Part shown: one piece after another, positions 9,500-18,490 of the stretch
Layout of the letters: each line of letters begins with the position of its first letter
How positions within the stretch are numbered: position 1 is the stretch's first letter
Origin: Pegea sp. RAD2-039
Lineage: Eukaryota > Chordata > Thaliacea > Salpida > Salpidae
Reading direction: 5' to 3'
Assembly: GCA_034620365.1 (NCBI GenBank)
Contig: JAQGEQ010000295.1
Coordinates: 124,001 to 188,000 of the forward strand
DNA length: 64,000 nucleotides
Notes under the pieces: model-generated
What the model was told of the DNA's origin: nothing
The model's database searches: none
The model's input: the letters and a program-made list of their open reading frames with translations, nothing else
Translations under genes and position numbers: made by a program

Positions 9500-12400
9500 T
9501 TTGGTCTGAATTTAGTTTTGTAGACTAACCAATACAACATTTTAATGTTTTATTCATTCAAATAAAAACTAATTCAATTGATGAAATAAACTTATTAAAA
9601 CAAAACATCAATATGAATTTAATTTTGAAGTGTTTTGAAAAGTCAATATTTTCAATCAGCTAATCTTAATCTTCTTATAACTATATAAAAGATAGATTAC
9701 TTTAATTAGTAAATATGTAACAGAAACATAATAATTACAAAACCTGAGCCATATATATAATCACTTCAAAACTAATTGAATTTTAATATTAATGAATAGA
9801 ATCACAAAACAACTTAATTTAAAATATTATACATTTATTCATTTTTTACTTGAAAATTTTGTTTACATTCTGAGATCATATTGTTCTGTATTCGCCTTTT
9901 AACACCATTAAGTGTTTTATCTTCTTTGTTCATCTCTTTTAATCATACAATTAAATTTATAATTTTCCTAGAAATTAATTTTTCATCTTTATTGTTGTAA
10001 TAGTAATCTTTGACAAAAATAATCAAGCTTAATAGATTAATATTTAATGATTGCTGTAAACTATAAGACACAGCGGTATTCTTGTGAAGTAAAAGCTATT
10101 TATCTTAAATTCGTGTAATAAGCATAGATGAAGTTAAATTTTCTTTAAATAAATTACAGAGTAGGTCAAGTTGATTTTGTTTTTGAATATTTAATTTGTC
10201 ACTAAATTACTGTTAATTACATATTTTAATGGATTTTAAAAGACGCTGTGTTTCAAGTTTTATTTAAAATTTTAATAAATCATAAAATTCATTTAGGACA
10301 AAATTTATGATTTAACTAATTTATTTTGATAAACATAAAATATTATGTACTTGGTTTCAAGCAAATACAAATTATACTTTATACATGATTATATATATAT
10401 GATTGTAAACAAAGGAATGAATTATTGCTGAATTGTTCACAAAAATGATCTCATCAACTTTAGATCTTTATCAGCACATCGATATCAAGTTAATATACTG
10501 TAATTGATGCAGACTAATCAGTCAATGAAATACTGTAGGTGAAGTATATGAAAGTAAATGAAGTTTAAATGCTCATTGCGGAGTTTTGATACAGGTCTAA
10601 CTTTAGATATATTTTAACCTTTTATATATTTGTGTAAAATAAAATTATGTATTTTTTTCTACTTGTAAGCAAAAAATATTAATTTAAATTATTGAATATT
10701 GTTAAACAATTTCAAAATTTATTTTTATTCTAAAATGAATTGAAAATAATTTCAAACCAAGTTTTCACATTCACACTTCTGTTCTTAATTAAATTTTTTG
10801 TTTCAATATTTTTCTTAATTTTACTAAAAGTACTTCTTTTAATAATTTGACAACTTATTTTAGTAATTTGTAAAGCAGTAGCTTTTTTAAACAGAAATCT
10901 CTTCATTAACGAGCACTATCATATTAGCAACGTTCCAAATCTTAATCAACATTTATTGAATTTTATCATAGTTTAGTTAGTTTCTGGTCTTAATCAATAT
11001 AAGAATTCATCTATCTGTTAAGTTTTCTATCATTTAATGTTTATGAACTTTCAGCATGATATGAAATGTTTGTTGTAACTTACCTTGGCAATTTCCGCTG
11101 TCCTTACATTTGCCTGAAATTGATGAACTTATTCACAGACTAAAATCCTTATGATTATAGAGACATCATAACACCTAAAAACCTACAAAATTGTTAAATT
11201 TCAGCTTATTCTGTGTTTGTCATACAATTGATACCTGAAATGCTTATATTTCATTCTTTTGATAAACATGAATCAAATTAAGAAGCATTTTTTTAATATA
11301 TTTTGTCTTATTTTATGAAACGTTTTGATAACTTTTCAGCTTAATTTTAACATAAGAAAAATTAATATTTTCTTCATTATCTATTTATATGTATTGGATC
11401 AACTTCTGTTTTAACATTTTTAGTTATTTTCGTTTCCTCTCTCAGATTAATATCTTTTTTCATATATTGACTTTTTTATTTACTATATTTAATAACTTTA
11501 AAACAATAATTCTTTTTTTCGAAAATATATTTACTCTTATTAAAGATCCAATATGTTTTACCTTTAGTTAGAAAGTCTTTTGTTCGAAGATATCTTTTTC
11601 TTATCCGGTGATAAAAAAATTCAAAAATTCACTTAAAATTTAATTTTAGTTTACTTTAGTTAGAAACATTTTGGTTCAATTCTAGTTTTAAATATCTTTT
11701 TTTTTGTTTTTGCAAATAAAAAAAAAATGCTTTTTCAAAGTTAATTTTTTTCTAAGAACACAACAAATACTATATAACAATATTACACATATTAAAGATT
11801 TCTAAAATTAATTTTATTACTGAATTCAGACAAAACTGAACTGAAAACATTAAAGATTATTTTGTAATTATTTACTCTTCTTTTTTTAATTATAAGTTGT
11901 TAAATTATCATTTCTCTTCTAAATTCTTTATTACTAAGTTTTAATATTTTAGCAACTCAACATTATAATTTAATTTTTCTGATATTCGCAAAAATTCTCA
12001 AAATGTCTTACAAGTAGTCATTTGTGAAAATGGAAAATCAGTCAATAGTATGCTCTTTCATGCTATCAAAACCCAATTTTAAGAAGACATAAACAAACTT
12101 CATCATAAACCAGTTCTTATTAAGTTTAGGTCTGAATAGAAATTAGTTGTTAAAAAAATTCTTTAAACGAACTTACTGAAGGTATTGAAATTTTAACATC
12201 CAGACAATTTTGACTATAAACAGTTTAAAACTTGAAATAGTCAATTTACAACAGATATAAGAAAATAAATTATTCTTTTGATAAAATTTGACTTACTTCT
12301 TGCTTCAGCTGTAAGTGAATAATGCTTAAACATACTCAACAAACTTCTTTAAATAATTATAATTTTAACCAAAAAAATATTTTTAACAGCTGCTAATACA

Positions 12401-12540
12401 ATTTGTAAAAATTCTTTGAAGGTAAACCTGATGTTTTGAAATACTTTTCTAGAAAAAGAACTAGTTTAGGTCTGAAGTTAACGATCTCTAAAAAACAGAT
12501 TAATAAAGACAAAACATGAATGTTGTATCTATAAAGAGAA
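9500..12540. repeat. Extra 3-kb block inside A copy 0, built of C-type modules
   Basis: The segment 9510-9790 is repeated at 12550-12850, so the block is bounded by direct repeats about 3.03 kb apart. Copies 1 and 2 have a single version of the boundary. Inside, 9830-9900 resembles 19735-19810. A CACAGCGGTATTCTTGTG box at 10069 is followed 170 bases later by AAGACGCTGTGTTTCAAG. A weak island IV (ATGATCTCATCAACTTTAGA) follows near 10445. The order is that of the C modules found at 47-63 kb. Only noise-type open frames are present (for example 11389-11571). Confidence 0.6.
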
Positions 12541-14113
12541 CTTTGATACTTTAGTTTGAATTTAGTTTTGTAGATTAACCAATACACATTTTTGATGTTT
12601 AATTCATTCAATCTAAAAACTAATTCAATTTAGATGAAATAAACTTATTAAAACAAAACATCAATATAGATTTAATTTTAAATTGCTTTGAAAAGTCAAT
12701 ATTTTCAAACAGCTAATCTTAATATTCTTATAACTATATAAAAAGATAGATTACTTTAATTAGTAAATATGTAACAGAAACATAATAATAACGAAATATA
12801 AGCTATATATATAATCACTTCAAAACTATTTGAATTTTATTATTAATGACTAGAACCCCAAAAAAAATTTCTATTGTTTCTATTAGTAGTGATATTTAAA
12901 ATAAAACAATTTGTTTTTCTGCAGCGTTATCGTTTGGTCTCTTTTCAAGCAGCTATATCGTTTACTATGTTTAACAAACGATGAACAATTAAAATACTGA
13001 TAAAATAAAAATAATGATTTTTTTTGCTGCACAGCAAAATGTTTGCATACTAAAGATATTTTTGTCCTTTAAAAACTAAATGTTTTTCAATTGTATATTG
13101 AAAATATTTATGTAAAAGTAGTATCTTCAGTATCTAAAATAATTTAGTTTAGATACTTTGCTTTAAACTTCTAGCTTTAAAGTGGTCAAGTTTTAATTTG
13201 TATTTGGTTATTTCTGCTTTATAGAAAAATACATTTAGTATTTAATTTTTTATAATATTTCTTACCATTGTTAATATATTATAATTATTTAGTTATCTAG
13301 AGTAAGTGGTTTACCTTAAATACTGTTAATTATTATAAGGGTAAAAGTTGCAATACATGTTTGAATTTTGTTTGTTTAATATATGGTTTCAATGATTTAA
13401 ATGCAGGATTTTTACTATATATAATTTCATTTCTAGATAACAAGTTTTTCTTAAGAGAAATATTAAAATTTATTTAACTTAAGCATCATTGAGTATTTTT
13501 ACATCAAACATATCGTTGTTTAAAACCTTAATGTTTATTTTGCAGTGTTGTTTGTCAAGGTAAGTAATTATTAGGGTATTATTACATTATCCTAAAAAAT
13601 ACTTACTTTAATTTTTCAACATTATAAACTCTATCAGTATGTAAGAATCGACAAAAAATTAAAATTTTAAATATGAAATATTTATTGTAGTTTCAAAATA
13701 AGTTTTTCAATTAAGTATCTTTTAAAGACTTCAATAATCGTTTAAAACAGTTTTTAATAAGCCCTGTGTCATTTTAGTGTCACTAACAATTATACTTTTT
13801 AAAATCAAAAACTTTTATTTTTCACACTTAAAATTTTTAGTAGAACTAGAAATAATTGCAGCATCTATTACCACATTTTTATTTGAAATTATCAACAATA
13901 ATCATTATCAAAATTATTTAATATATTAACTCAGTATACCATTTAGAACTTAAATGAAATACAAAATTGATAAGCATTTTTTTGTTGATTGCTACTAAAA
14001 TGAGTTAAACATTTGTAAAAGTTATTTATAGAAATCAGAAACAATTATAAAATGTTATACAAAATATCTGTCCAAGTTTTTTAAGAAAATTTTGCTTTTA
14101 ACATTTCATTAAA
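12540..14113. repeat. A repeat, copy 0, segment left of the retrotransposon
   Basis: Aligns with 23425-24983 and 30050-31562. Landmarks are CTGCAGCGTTATCGTTTGGT near 12921 and GTAAGTAATTATTAGGGTAT near 13562. Over the last 345 bases I count roughly 20-25 differences from copy 1, noticeably more than on the right side of the retrotransposon. No gene seen. Confidence 0.75.
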
Positions 14114-14320
14114 TTCATTCTATTTGAATAAGTTTCAGGTTATAGGTTCTTTTTGAATAAGTGCTTATAAGTTGTGATAAAGTTATTTCTAGGAAGTGAA
14201 TTGTTTATTATATATATATTATATTTTGTGGTTGGTGACAGTAAAAATCTTTTATAAATCTTTGGTGGATACACATTTATTAACCTTGTATACTTTGGTG
14301 GGAGTTACTAAAAATCTATC

Positions 14321-15316
14321 ATGGAAACTATGGTAGATACAAATGACAGGACCTTGCGGTCAAAAGCTCCAAAAAACCCAAGCAAACCAAGTTCTTCAAA
14401 ACAAGCTTGCAATGGCAATTGCCAAGCTTGTAACAAAACTTGCTCTGGTAAAGATCTGGCAATAGATTGCATCAAATGCCTCTCTAGGTTTCACCTCACT
14501 TGTAGTGATGTGAATAAAAAATTATATGATATATTTGAAAATAATAAAATGCAGCAAGTGGGATTTTGTTGGTCCTGCATTAAATGTAGATCTATGGACA
14601 AAACAACTACCTCGTCCAACACTAACAAAAGCCTATTGTCTGACATCAGCAACACCATATCCACTGAATTGACCAAATTAAAATCTGAAATCGGCAACGA
14701 TGTTGCCAAAATCAATGAAAAGATTTCTATCTTATCCAAATCTATGGATGAACTGGAAGCCTCCACAAAGAAGCCTCTCACATGGGCCTCAGTTGTTGGT
14801 AATTCTGGATCCGAAAAAAATACTAGCGTGGTGCAACTTCTTGCCAAGAAGGTTACTGACACGCACAAGAAACTTACTCTGGACCGGGAGGATAGAGAAA
14901 ACAATGTCATCATCTTTGGTGTCCCTGAGACTGATAAAGACGATGACATCAAGACTTTTAATCAAATGTGCACTCAAGGCCTTGGTGCTGTGGACACTCC
15001 AAAAGTTTCAATGACCAGACTCGGGGCAAAAAGATCAAATCATAAAAGACCGTTAAAAGTTTCCTTTCAGGAAAGATGGGACAAACGTAAGTTTCTTGCT
15101 AAGCTGTATAAACTTAAGCAGGACGAAAAATTCCAGGGCATCAGAGTAGCACATGATATGTGTGAAGATGATCGCGTAGAAAATAAGCGTCTTCTAAAAG
15201 AGGCGTACAGCCGAAATCAGAAAGAGCAACCAACTGATTTCAAATACAAAGTTCGAGGTCCACCATGGGCTTTACAGATTGTGAAGGTCTTTTCAAAAAA
15301 CGGAAGTGCAGAATAA
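14321..15316 (+). CDS. Retrotransposon ORF1 protein (PHD finger, coiled coil, RNA-binding fold), 331 aa
   Basis: Expected to coat the element RNA in a ribonucleoprotein. A PHD-type zinc finger occupies about residues 30-90, with C34, C37, C50, C53, H58, C61, C86 and C89 in C4-H-C3 order and W84 two residues before the seventh ligand. A coiled coil is likely at about 102-150, where the sequence is rich in Ile, Leu, Lys, Glu and Ser in heptad-like spacing. The C-terminal part begins with a NNVIIFGVPE strand and has a RPLKVSF strand. It resembles the RRM-like plus C-terminal domain of LINE ORF1 proteins. The leader contains no longer in-frame extension, and the ATG at 14321 is the first of the frame. 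The stop lies 52 bases inside ORF2 (different frame), which suggests reinitiation or another coupled mechanism. Confidence 0.85.
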   Translation: METMVDTNDRTLRSKAPKNPSKPSSSKQACNGNCQACNKTCSGKDLAIDCIKCLSRFHLTCSDVNKKLYDIFENNKMQQVGFCWSCIKCRSMDKTTTSSNTNKSLLSDISNTISTELTKLKSEIGNDVAKINEKISILSKSMDELEASTKKPLTWASVVGNSGSEKNTSVVQLLAKKVTDTHKKLTLDREDRENNVIIFGVPETDKDDDIKTFNQMCTQGLGAVDTPKVSMTRLGAKRSNHKRPLKVSFQERWDKRKFLAKLYKLKQDEKFQGIRVAHDMCEDDRVENKRLLKEAYSRNQKEQPTDFKYKVRGPPWALQIVKVFSKNGSAE

Positions 15317-18312
15317 CCACTGGACCCACATCACCCTTATTCAACCTCTCTTCGCACAAAATTATTAATACTATGCTTCCAGCCCAAGATAACAGTACAC
15401 AGAAGACTACCACCAAATCTTACAAGTGTCAAAAAGACAATTTTTCTTTTATATTAGGTATGTTTTTCAACGCACGGTCAATTGTCAACAAAATTTTCGA
15501 ATTGAAAGCTCTTTTGCTTTCTCAAGATTTTACATTTGTTTTCATTACCGAAACTTGGTTGAAACCCTTTTATCCTGACTCCTTTCTGGATGACACTGAT
15601 CTTTTTCGTGCTTTGCGCTGTGATAGACTGTTTGATAGAGGCGGCGGTGTTTGTGTAATCTATAAAACATCACTGGCACCCATGATTTCAAGAATTAAGA
15701 TAAATACCATTGATTGCCCAGGATTTGAGATTATTGCTTTCAATTTTCATTACTCAAAGTCTAAGTTTTCCCGCTTTATATGTACCTACCTACCACCGTC
15801 TAAAGTTAACGATGAGGTTACTATTAAGGCCTTATTGAAGGTTCTGAAAAGCCTTGTTTGTCCTGAGATGTATATTCTCGGGGATTTTAATTTTAGTAGA
15901 ATTGATTGGAATAACCCAAATTTAGCATTCAATGGAAAAACGTTTAATTTGAATGGAGACAAAACTAATTTAGCCAATCTGAGTCATGTCTTTGTAAACT
16001 TCCTTGATGCCAATAATCTATCTCAGATGGTTACTTTTCCAACCCAAGTTAGTGGTAATACTTTGGATCTTCTCATCACATCAAAACCTGATAACGTTAT
16101 CTACGTTGATCAAAATGAACCTTTTGCTCTGACATGCGATCACAACATGATTGAATTCAAGCTCCAACAAACTTTTTCTACGAACGTTAAAGCTCCAAGC
16201 ATACGGAACTTTTATCGTGGAAATTATAACAGTATAAACAAGTTTTTATCAGGTGTTGACTGGATTTCTGTTTTCAACTCTACCGAAGACATCAATGATA
16301 TCTACTCGAGGTTTAATAACATTGTTAATGAGTCAATTAAAAAGTTCATACCTTTATATAGAGTCAACAAAAAACCACACTTGCCAAGATATTTAAGGAA
16401 TTTACAGCATTTGAAAAACCTCTTATACAAACAAACTAAAGCAGATCCTTCCATCAAACCTCTATACAAAGATCTTTGTCTAGTCTACAAGAAATCAGTT
16501 TATAGCCTCTATTTAGGAAAAGAAAGTGCAATCTTATCTTCACCTAGCAAGAAAACGTTTTTTGGCTTCATTAATCACAAGCTTAAGGCGAGATCTCATC
16601 TACCTCCCTTGCTTGATAACGCCAATCAGCTGGTGATGGAACCAAAGAATAAAGCTGAATTGCTAAATAAACAATTTGAAAAGGTTTTTATAACCGATAA
16701 TGGCAATACTCCTACTATTTCCTACTCCAATATCCTTTCAAATATCTCTGAGATGGTAGATCTAGACATAACAGTTGATATAGTATCTAAGGCTATTTCT
16801 TCTCTAAAATCAACAGTTTCCAACACCCCAGATCAAATCCCAGCTTTGTTTTTAAGAAAAAGTACTTCTTCTTTAGCGCTACCCTTATCGCTACTCTTTA
16901 ACATGACTCTTAAGCGGGGAAGACTTCCACAAATTTGGAAGAATGCTATTATTACTCCAATTTATAAGAAGGGTCCTAGAAACACTGCACTTAACTACAG
17001 ACCAGTTTCGCTTACTTCGGTTATCTGCAGAACTCAAGAACACATCATTCACAACCATATAACTAGCCATTTGACGGAGCATCATCTAATATCTGATGCC
17101 CAGCATGGCTTTGTTAAGCAAAGATCTTCTTTGACTCAACATCTCACTTTTTTCAATGAGCTTACAGCTCATTACGAAAGTAATACTCCATGTGACATCA
17201 TATACCTTGATTTTGCCAAAGCGTTTGATTCTGTTCCACACAACAAGCTCATTACTGTATTGAAAAACATAAAAATCAGCAACTCTATCTTAAAATGGAT
17301 TGAAGATTTCTTATCAGGTAGAACCCAACGAACCCGTGTAGAAAGATCTTTATCTACTCCTAGTAAAGTCACCAGCGGCGTTCCTCAAGGTTCCGTCCTG
17401 GGTCCACTTCTCTTTTTGATTTTCATTGAAGACCTCATCAGAAGACTAATAACAGTAGACAATGTCAGTGTGTTTGTGTATGCAGATGACATCAAGCTAT
17501 TATCTGGTTCTCACTCAAAACTCCAAACTGCACTAAACATTGTAGAAAACTGGTCTGCGAATTGGCAACTTAAAATCCAGCCAACAAAGTCTGAAGTTAT
17601 AACATTCTCCCGTAAGCCAGCGGCCAACTTCAGCAACCAATACTACATCAATGGATCCATTCTTGAACGAGTATCCTCAGTCATAGACCTCGGCATTACT
17701 CTGACATCTGACTTCAAATGGCACAGTTATGTTTCCAGAATCTTTGGAAAATCTATCAAGCTTGTCCACCTCATCATAAAGACTTTTAATTCTAAAGATC
17801 CATGGTTTTTCGTCAACCTTTTCAAACTGTACATACGCCCTATTCTTGAATACAATATCAGTGCATGGATGCCATATCAAGTTGGTGATATCAGAAAAAT
17901 CGAATCTGTTCAGGCAACATTTACGAGATTGGTTTGCAGGAAACTTAATATCAAATACGAGAGTTATAACCATCGTCTCAGCTTCTTCAATCTAGATACT
18001 TTGGAAATCCGAAGAATCAAATACGACCTTATTCTGATTTTTAAAATTATTCACAACCTAATTGATCTTCAGTTTGATGACTTTTTCTCCATTAGTCCCT
18101 CCCTCAAGTTATATCAACTTAGAAGACATAAATTACATCTTAATAAGCCCACTCCACCAGCTACGTTAACCAGATTAAGTTTTTTCTCATACCGCACAAT
18201 CAGTACATGGAACAATCTGCCATCAGAGATTGTCATGTCAAAATCACTTATGCTGTTCAAGAAAAAGCTGAATTGTTATAATATCGCCAACATTGCCATT
18301 TCTAAACTGTGA
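15265..18312 (+). CDS. Retrotransposon ORF2: APE-type endonuclease and reverse transcriptase, 1015 aa
   Basis: Nicks target DNA and copies the element RNA at the nick (target-primed reverse transcription). The N-terminal exonuclease/endonuclease/phosphatase domain shows N69 in FNARS, E96 in ITETW, the GGGVCVIYK strand, GDFN at 206-209, a LDLLITS stretch and the catalytic D292-H293 pair. The reverse transcriptase follows, with NYRPVSL, a DIIYLDFAKAFDSVPH palm motif, SGVPQGSVLGP and the catalytic YADD at 739-742. The C-terminal region has the W-N-x-L-P and S-x-x-x-F-K-K-x-L endings common in CR1, L2 and Jockey proteins. I see no RNase H domain. No stop or frameshift interrupts it and the length is normal for the group. 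The ATG at 15265 overlaps ORF1; the true start could be a later Met in the same frame, since residues 1-40 are not conserved in any way I recognise. Confidence 0.95.
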   Translation: MGFTDCEGLFKKRKCRITTGPTSPLFNLSSHKIINTMLPAQDNSTQKTTTKSYKCQKDNFSFILGMFFNARSIVNKIFELKALLLSQDFTFVFITETWLKPFYPDSFLDDTDLFRALRCDRLFDRGGGVCVIYKTSLAPMISRIKINTIDCPGFEIIAFNFHYSKSKFSRFICTYLPPSKVNDEVTIKALLKVLKSLVCPEMYILGDFNFSRIDWNNPNLAFNGKTFNLNGDKTNLANLSHVFVNFLDANNLSQMVTFPTQVSGNTLDLLITSKPDNVIYVDQNEPFALTCDHNMIEFKLQQTFSTNVKAPSIRNFYRGNYNSINKFLSGVDWISVFNSTEDINDIYSRFNNIVNESIKKFIPLYRVNKKPHLPRYLRNLQHLKNLLYKQTKADPSIKPLYKDLCLVYKKSVYSLYLGKESAILSSPSKKTFFGFINHKLKARSHLPPLLDNANQLVMEPKNKAELLNKQFEKVFITDNGNTPTISYSNILSNISEMVDLDITVDIVSKAISSLKSTVSNTPDQIPALFLRKSTSSLALPLSLLFNMTLKRGRLPQIWKNAIITPIYKKGPRNTALNYRPVSLTSVICRTQEHIIHNHITSHLTEHHLISDAQHGFVKQRSSLTQHLTFFNELTAHYESNTPCDIIYLDFAKAFDSVPHNKLITVLKNIKISNSILKWIEDFLSGRTQRTRVERSLSTPSKVTSGVPQGSVLGPLLFLIFIEDLIRRLITVDNVSVFVYADDIKLLSGSHSKLQTALNIVENWSANWQLKIQPTKSEVITFSRKPAANFSNQYYINGSILERVSSVIDLGITLTSDFKWHSYVSRIFGKSIKLVHLIIKTFNSKDPWFFVNLFKLYIRPILEYNISAWMPYQVGDIRKIESVQATFTRLVCRKLNIKYESYNHRLSFFNLDTLEIRRIKYDLILIFKIIHNLIDLQFDDFFSISPSLKLYQLRRHKLHLNKPTPPATLTRLSFFSYRTISTWNNLPSEIVMSKSLMLFKKKLNCYNIANIAISKL

Positions 18313-18417
18313 ATTTTTCTCTTTTACAATACTATGATTCTGTGCAGTTCTTCATTGTCATATGCTTTTTCGTTTACACGTCAAATAGATCTAATTTGTG
18401 AGAATGTGTGTTAGCGA

Positions 18418-18441
18418 GAGGTGCTCTTTTTAGGCACCCTC
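18418..18441 (+). other. Stem-loop in the retrotransposon 3' UTR
   Basis: GAGGTGC at 18418-18424 can pair with GCACCCTC at 18434-18441 (one bulged C) around a 9-base T-rich loop. It sits about 40 bases before the tandem tail, where CR1/L2-group elements are thought to carry the hairpin recognised by their own reverse transcriptase. Pairing is seen; recognition is inferred. Confidence 0.6.
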
Positions 18442-18455
18442 CTTCACATTTATTG

Positions 18456-18458
18456 TAA

Positions 18459-18489
<31 letters not shown>

Positions 18490-18490
18490 A
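18456..18490 (+). repeat. AATA tandem tail of the retrotransposon
   Basis: Eight tandem AATA units follow TTGTAATA. Microsatellite-like tails in place of poly(A) are usual in the CR1/L2/RTE range of LINEs. The tail joins directly to GGTTTTTG of the A repeat. Confidence 0.85.

Larger units (their letters stand above)
6481..9500. repeat. A repeat, copy 0, left part
   Basis: Matches copy 1 (from 21480), copy 2 (from 27972) and the stub at 34675. The match is interrupted at about 6925-7870, where roughly 0.9 kb is specific to this copy. That extra piece contains a short 36-codon frame at 7290-7400 of no recognisable family. Landmarks in register with the other copies are the box at 6541-6660, CAGCGGTATTCTG at 8035, GGCGTCACCACCACATTTTC at 8447 and the short conserved open frame ending at 9358. 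Confidence 0.8.
14114..18490 (+). mobile_element. Apparently full-length CR1/L2-group non-LTR retrotransposon
   Basis: The element has a 5' leader of about 207 bases, ORF1, an overlapping ORF2 with endonuclease and reverse transcriptase, a 3' UTR with a hairpin, and an AATAAA-type tandem tail. The boundaries are set by the empty sites in A copies 1 and 2. The left flank reads ACATTTCATTAAA and the right flank GGTTTTTGTTTTAATC, which are contiguous in those copies near 24983 and 31562. Both ORFs are open throughout, so the copy could be recent. No target duplication beyond a possible 4-6 bases of A/T is visible. The clade call (CR1, L2 and relatives) rests on the PHD-finger ORF1, an APE-type endonuclease, absence of a visible RNase H domain and a microsatellite-like tail, and is family knowledge rather than a search result. 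Confidence 0.93.

Noticed and set aside
14491-14952. 153-codon minus-strand open frame
   Set aside because: It is antisense to retrotransposon ORF1, which has clear zinc-finger and RNA-binding features; the minus frame shows no domain.
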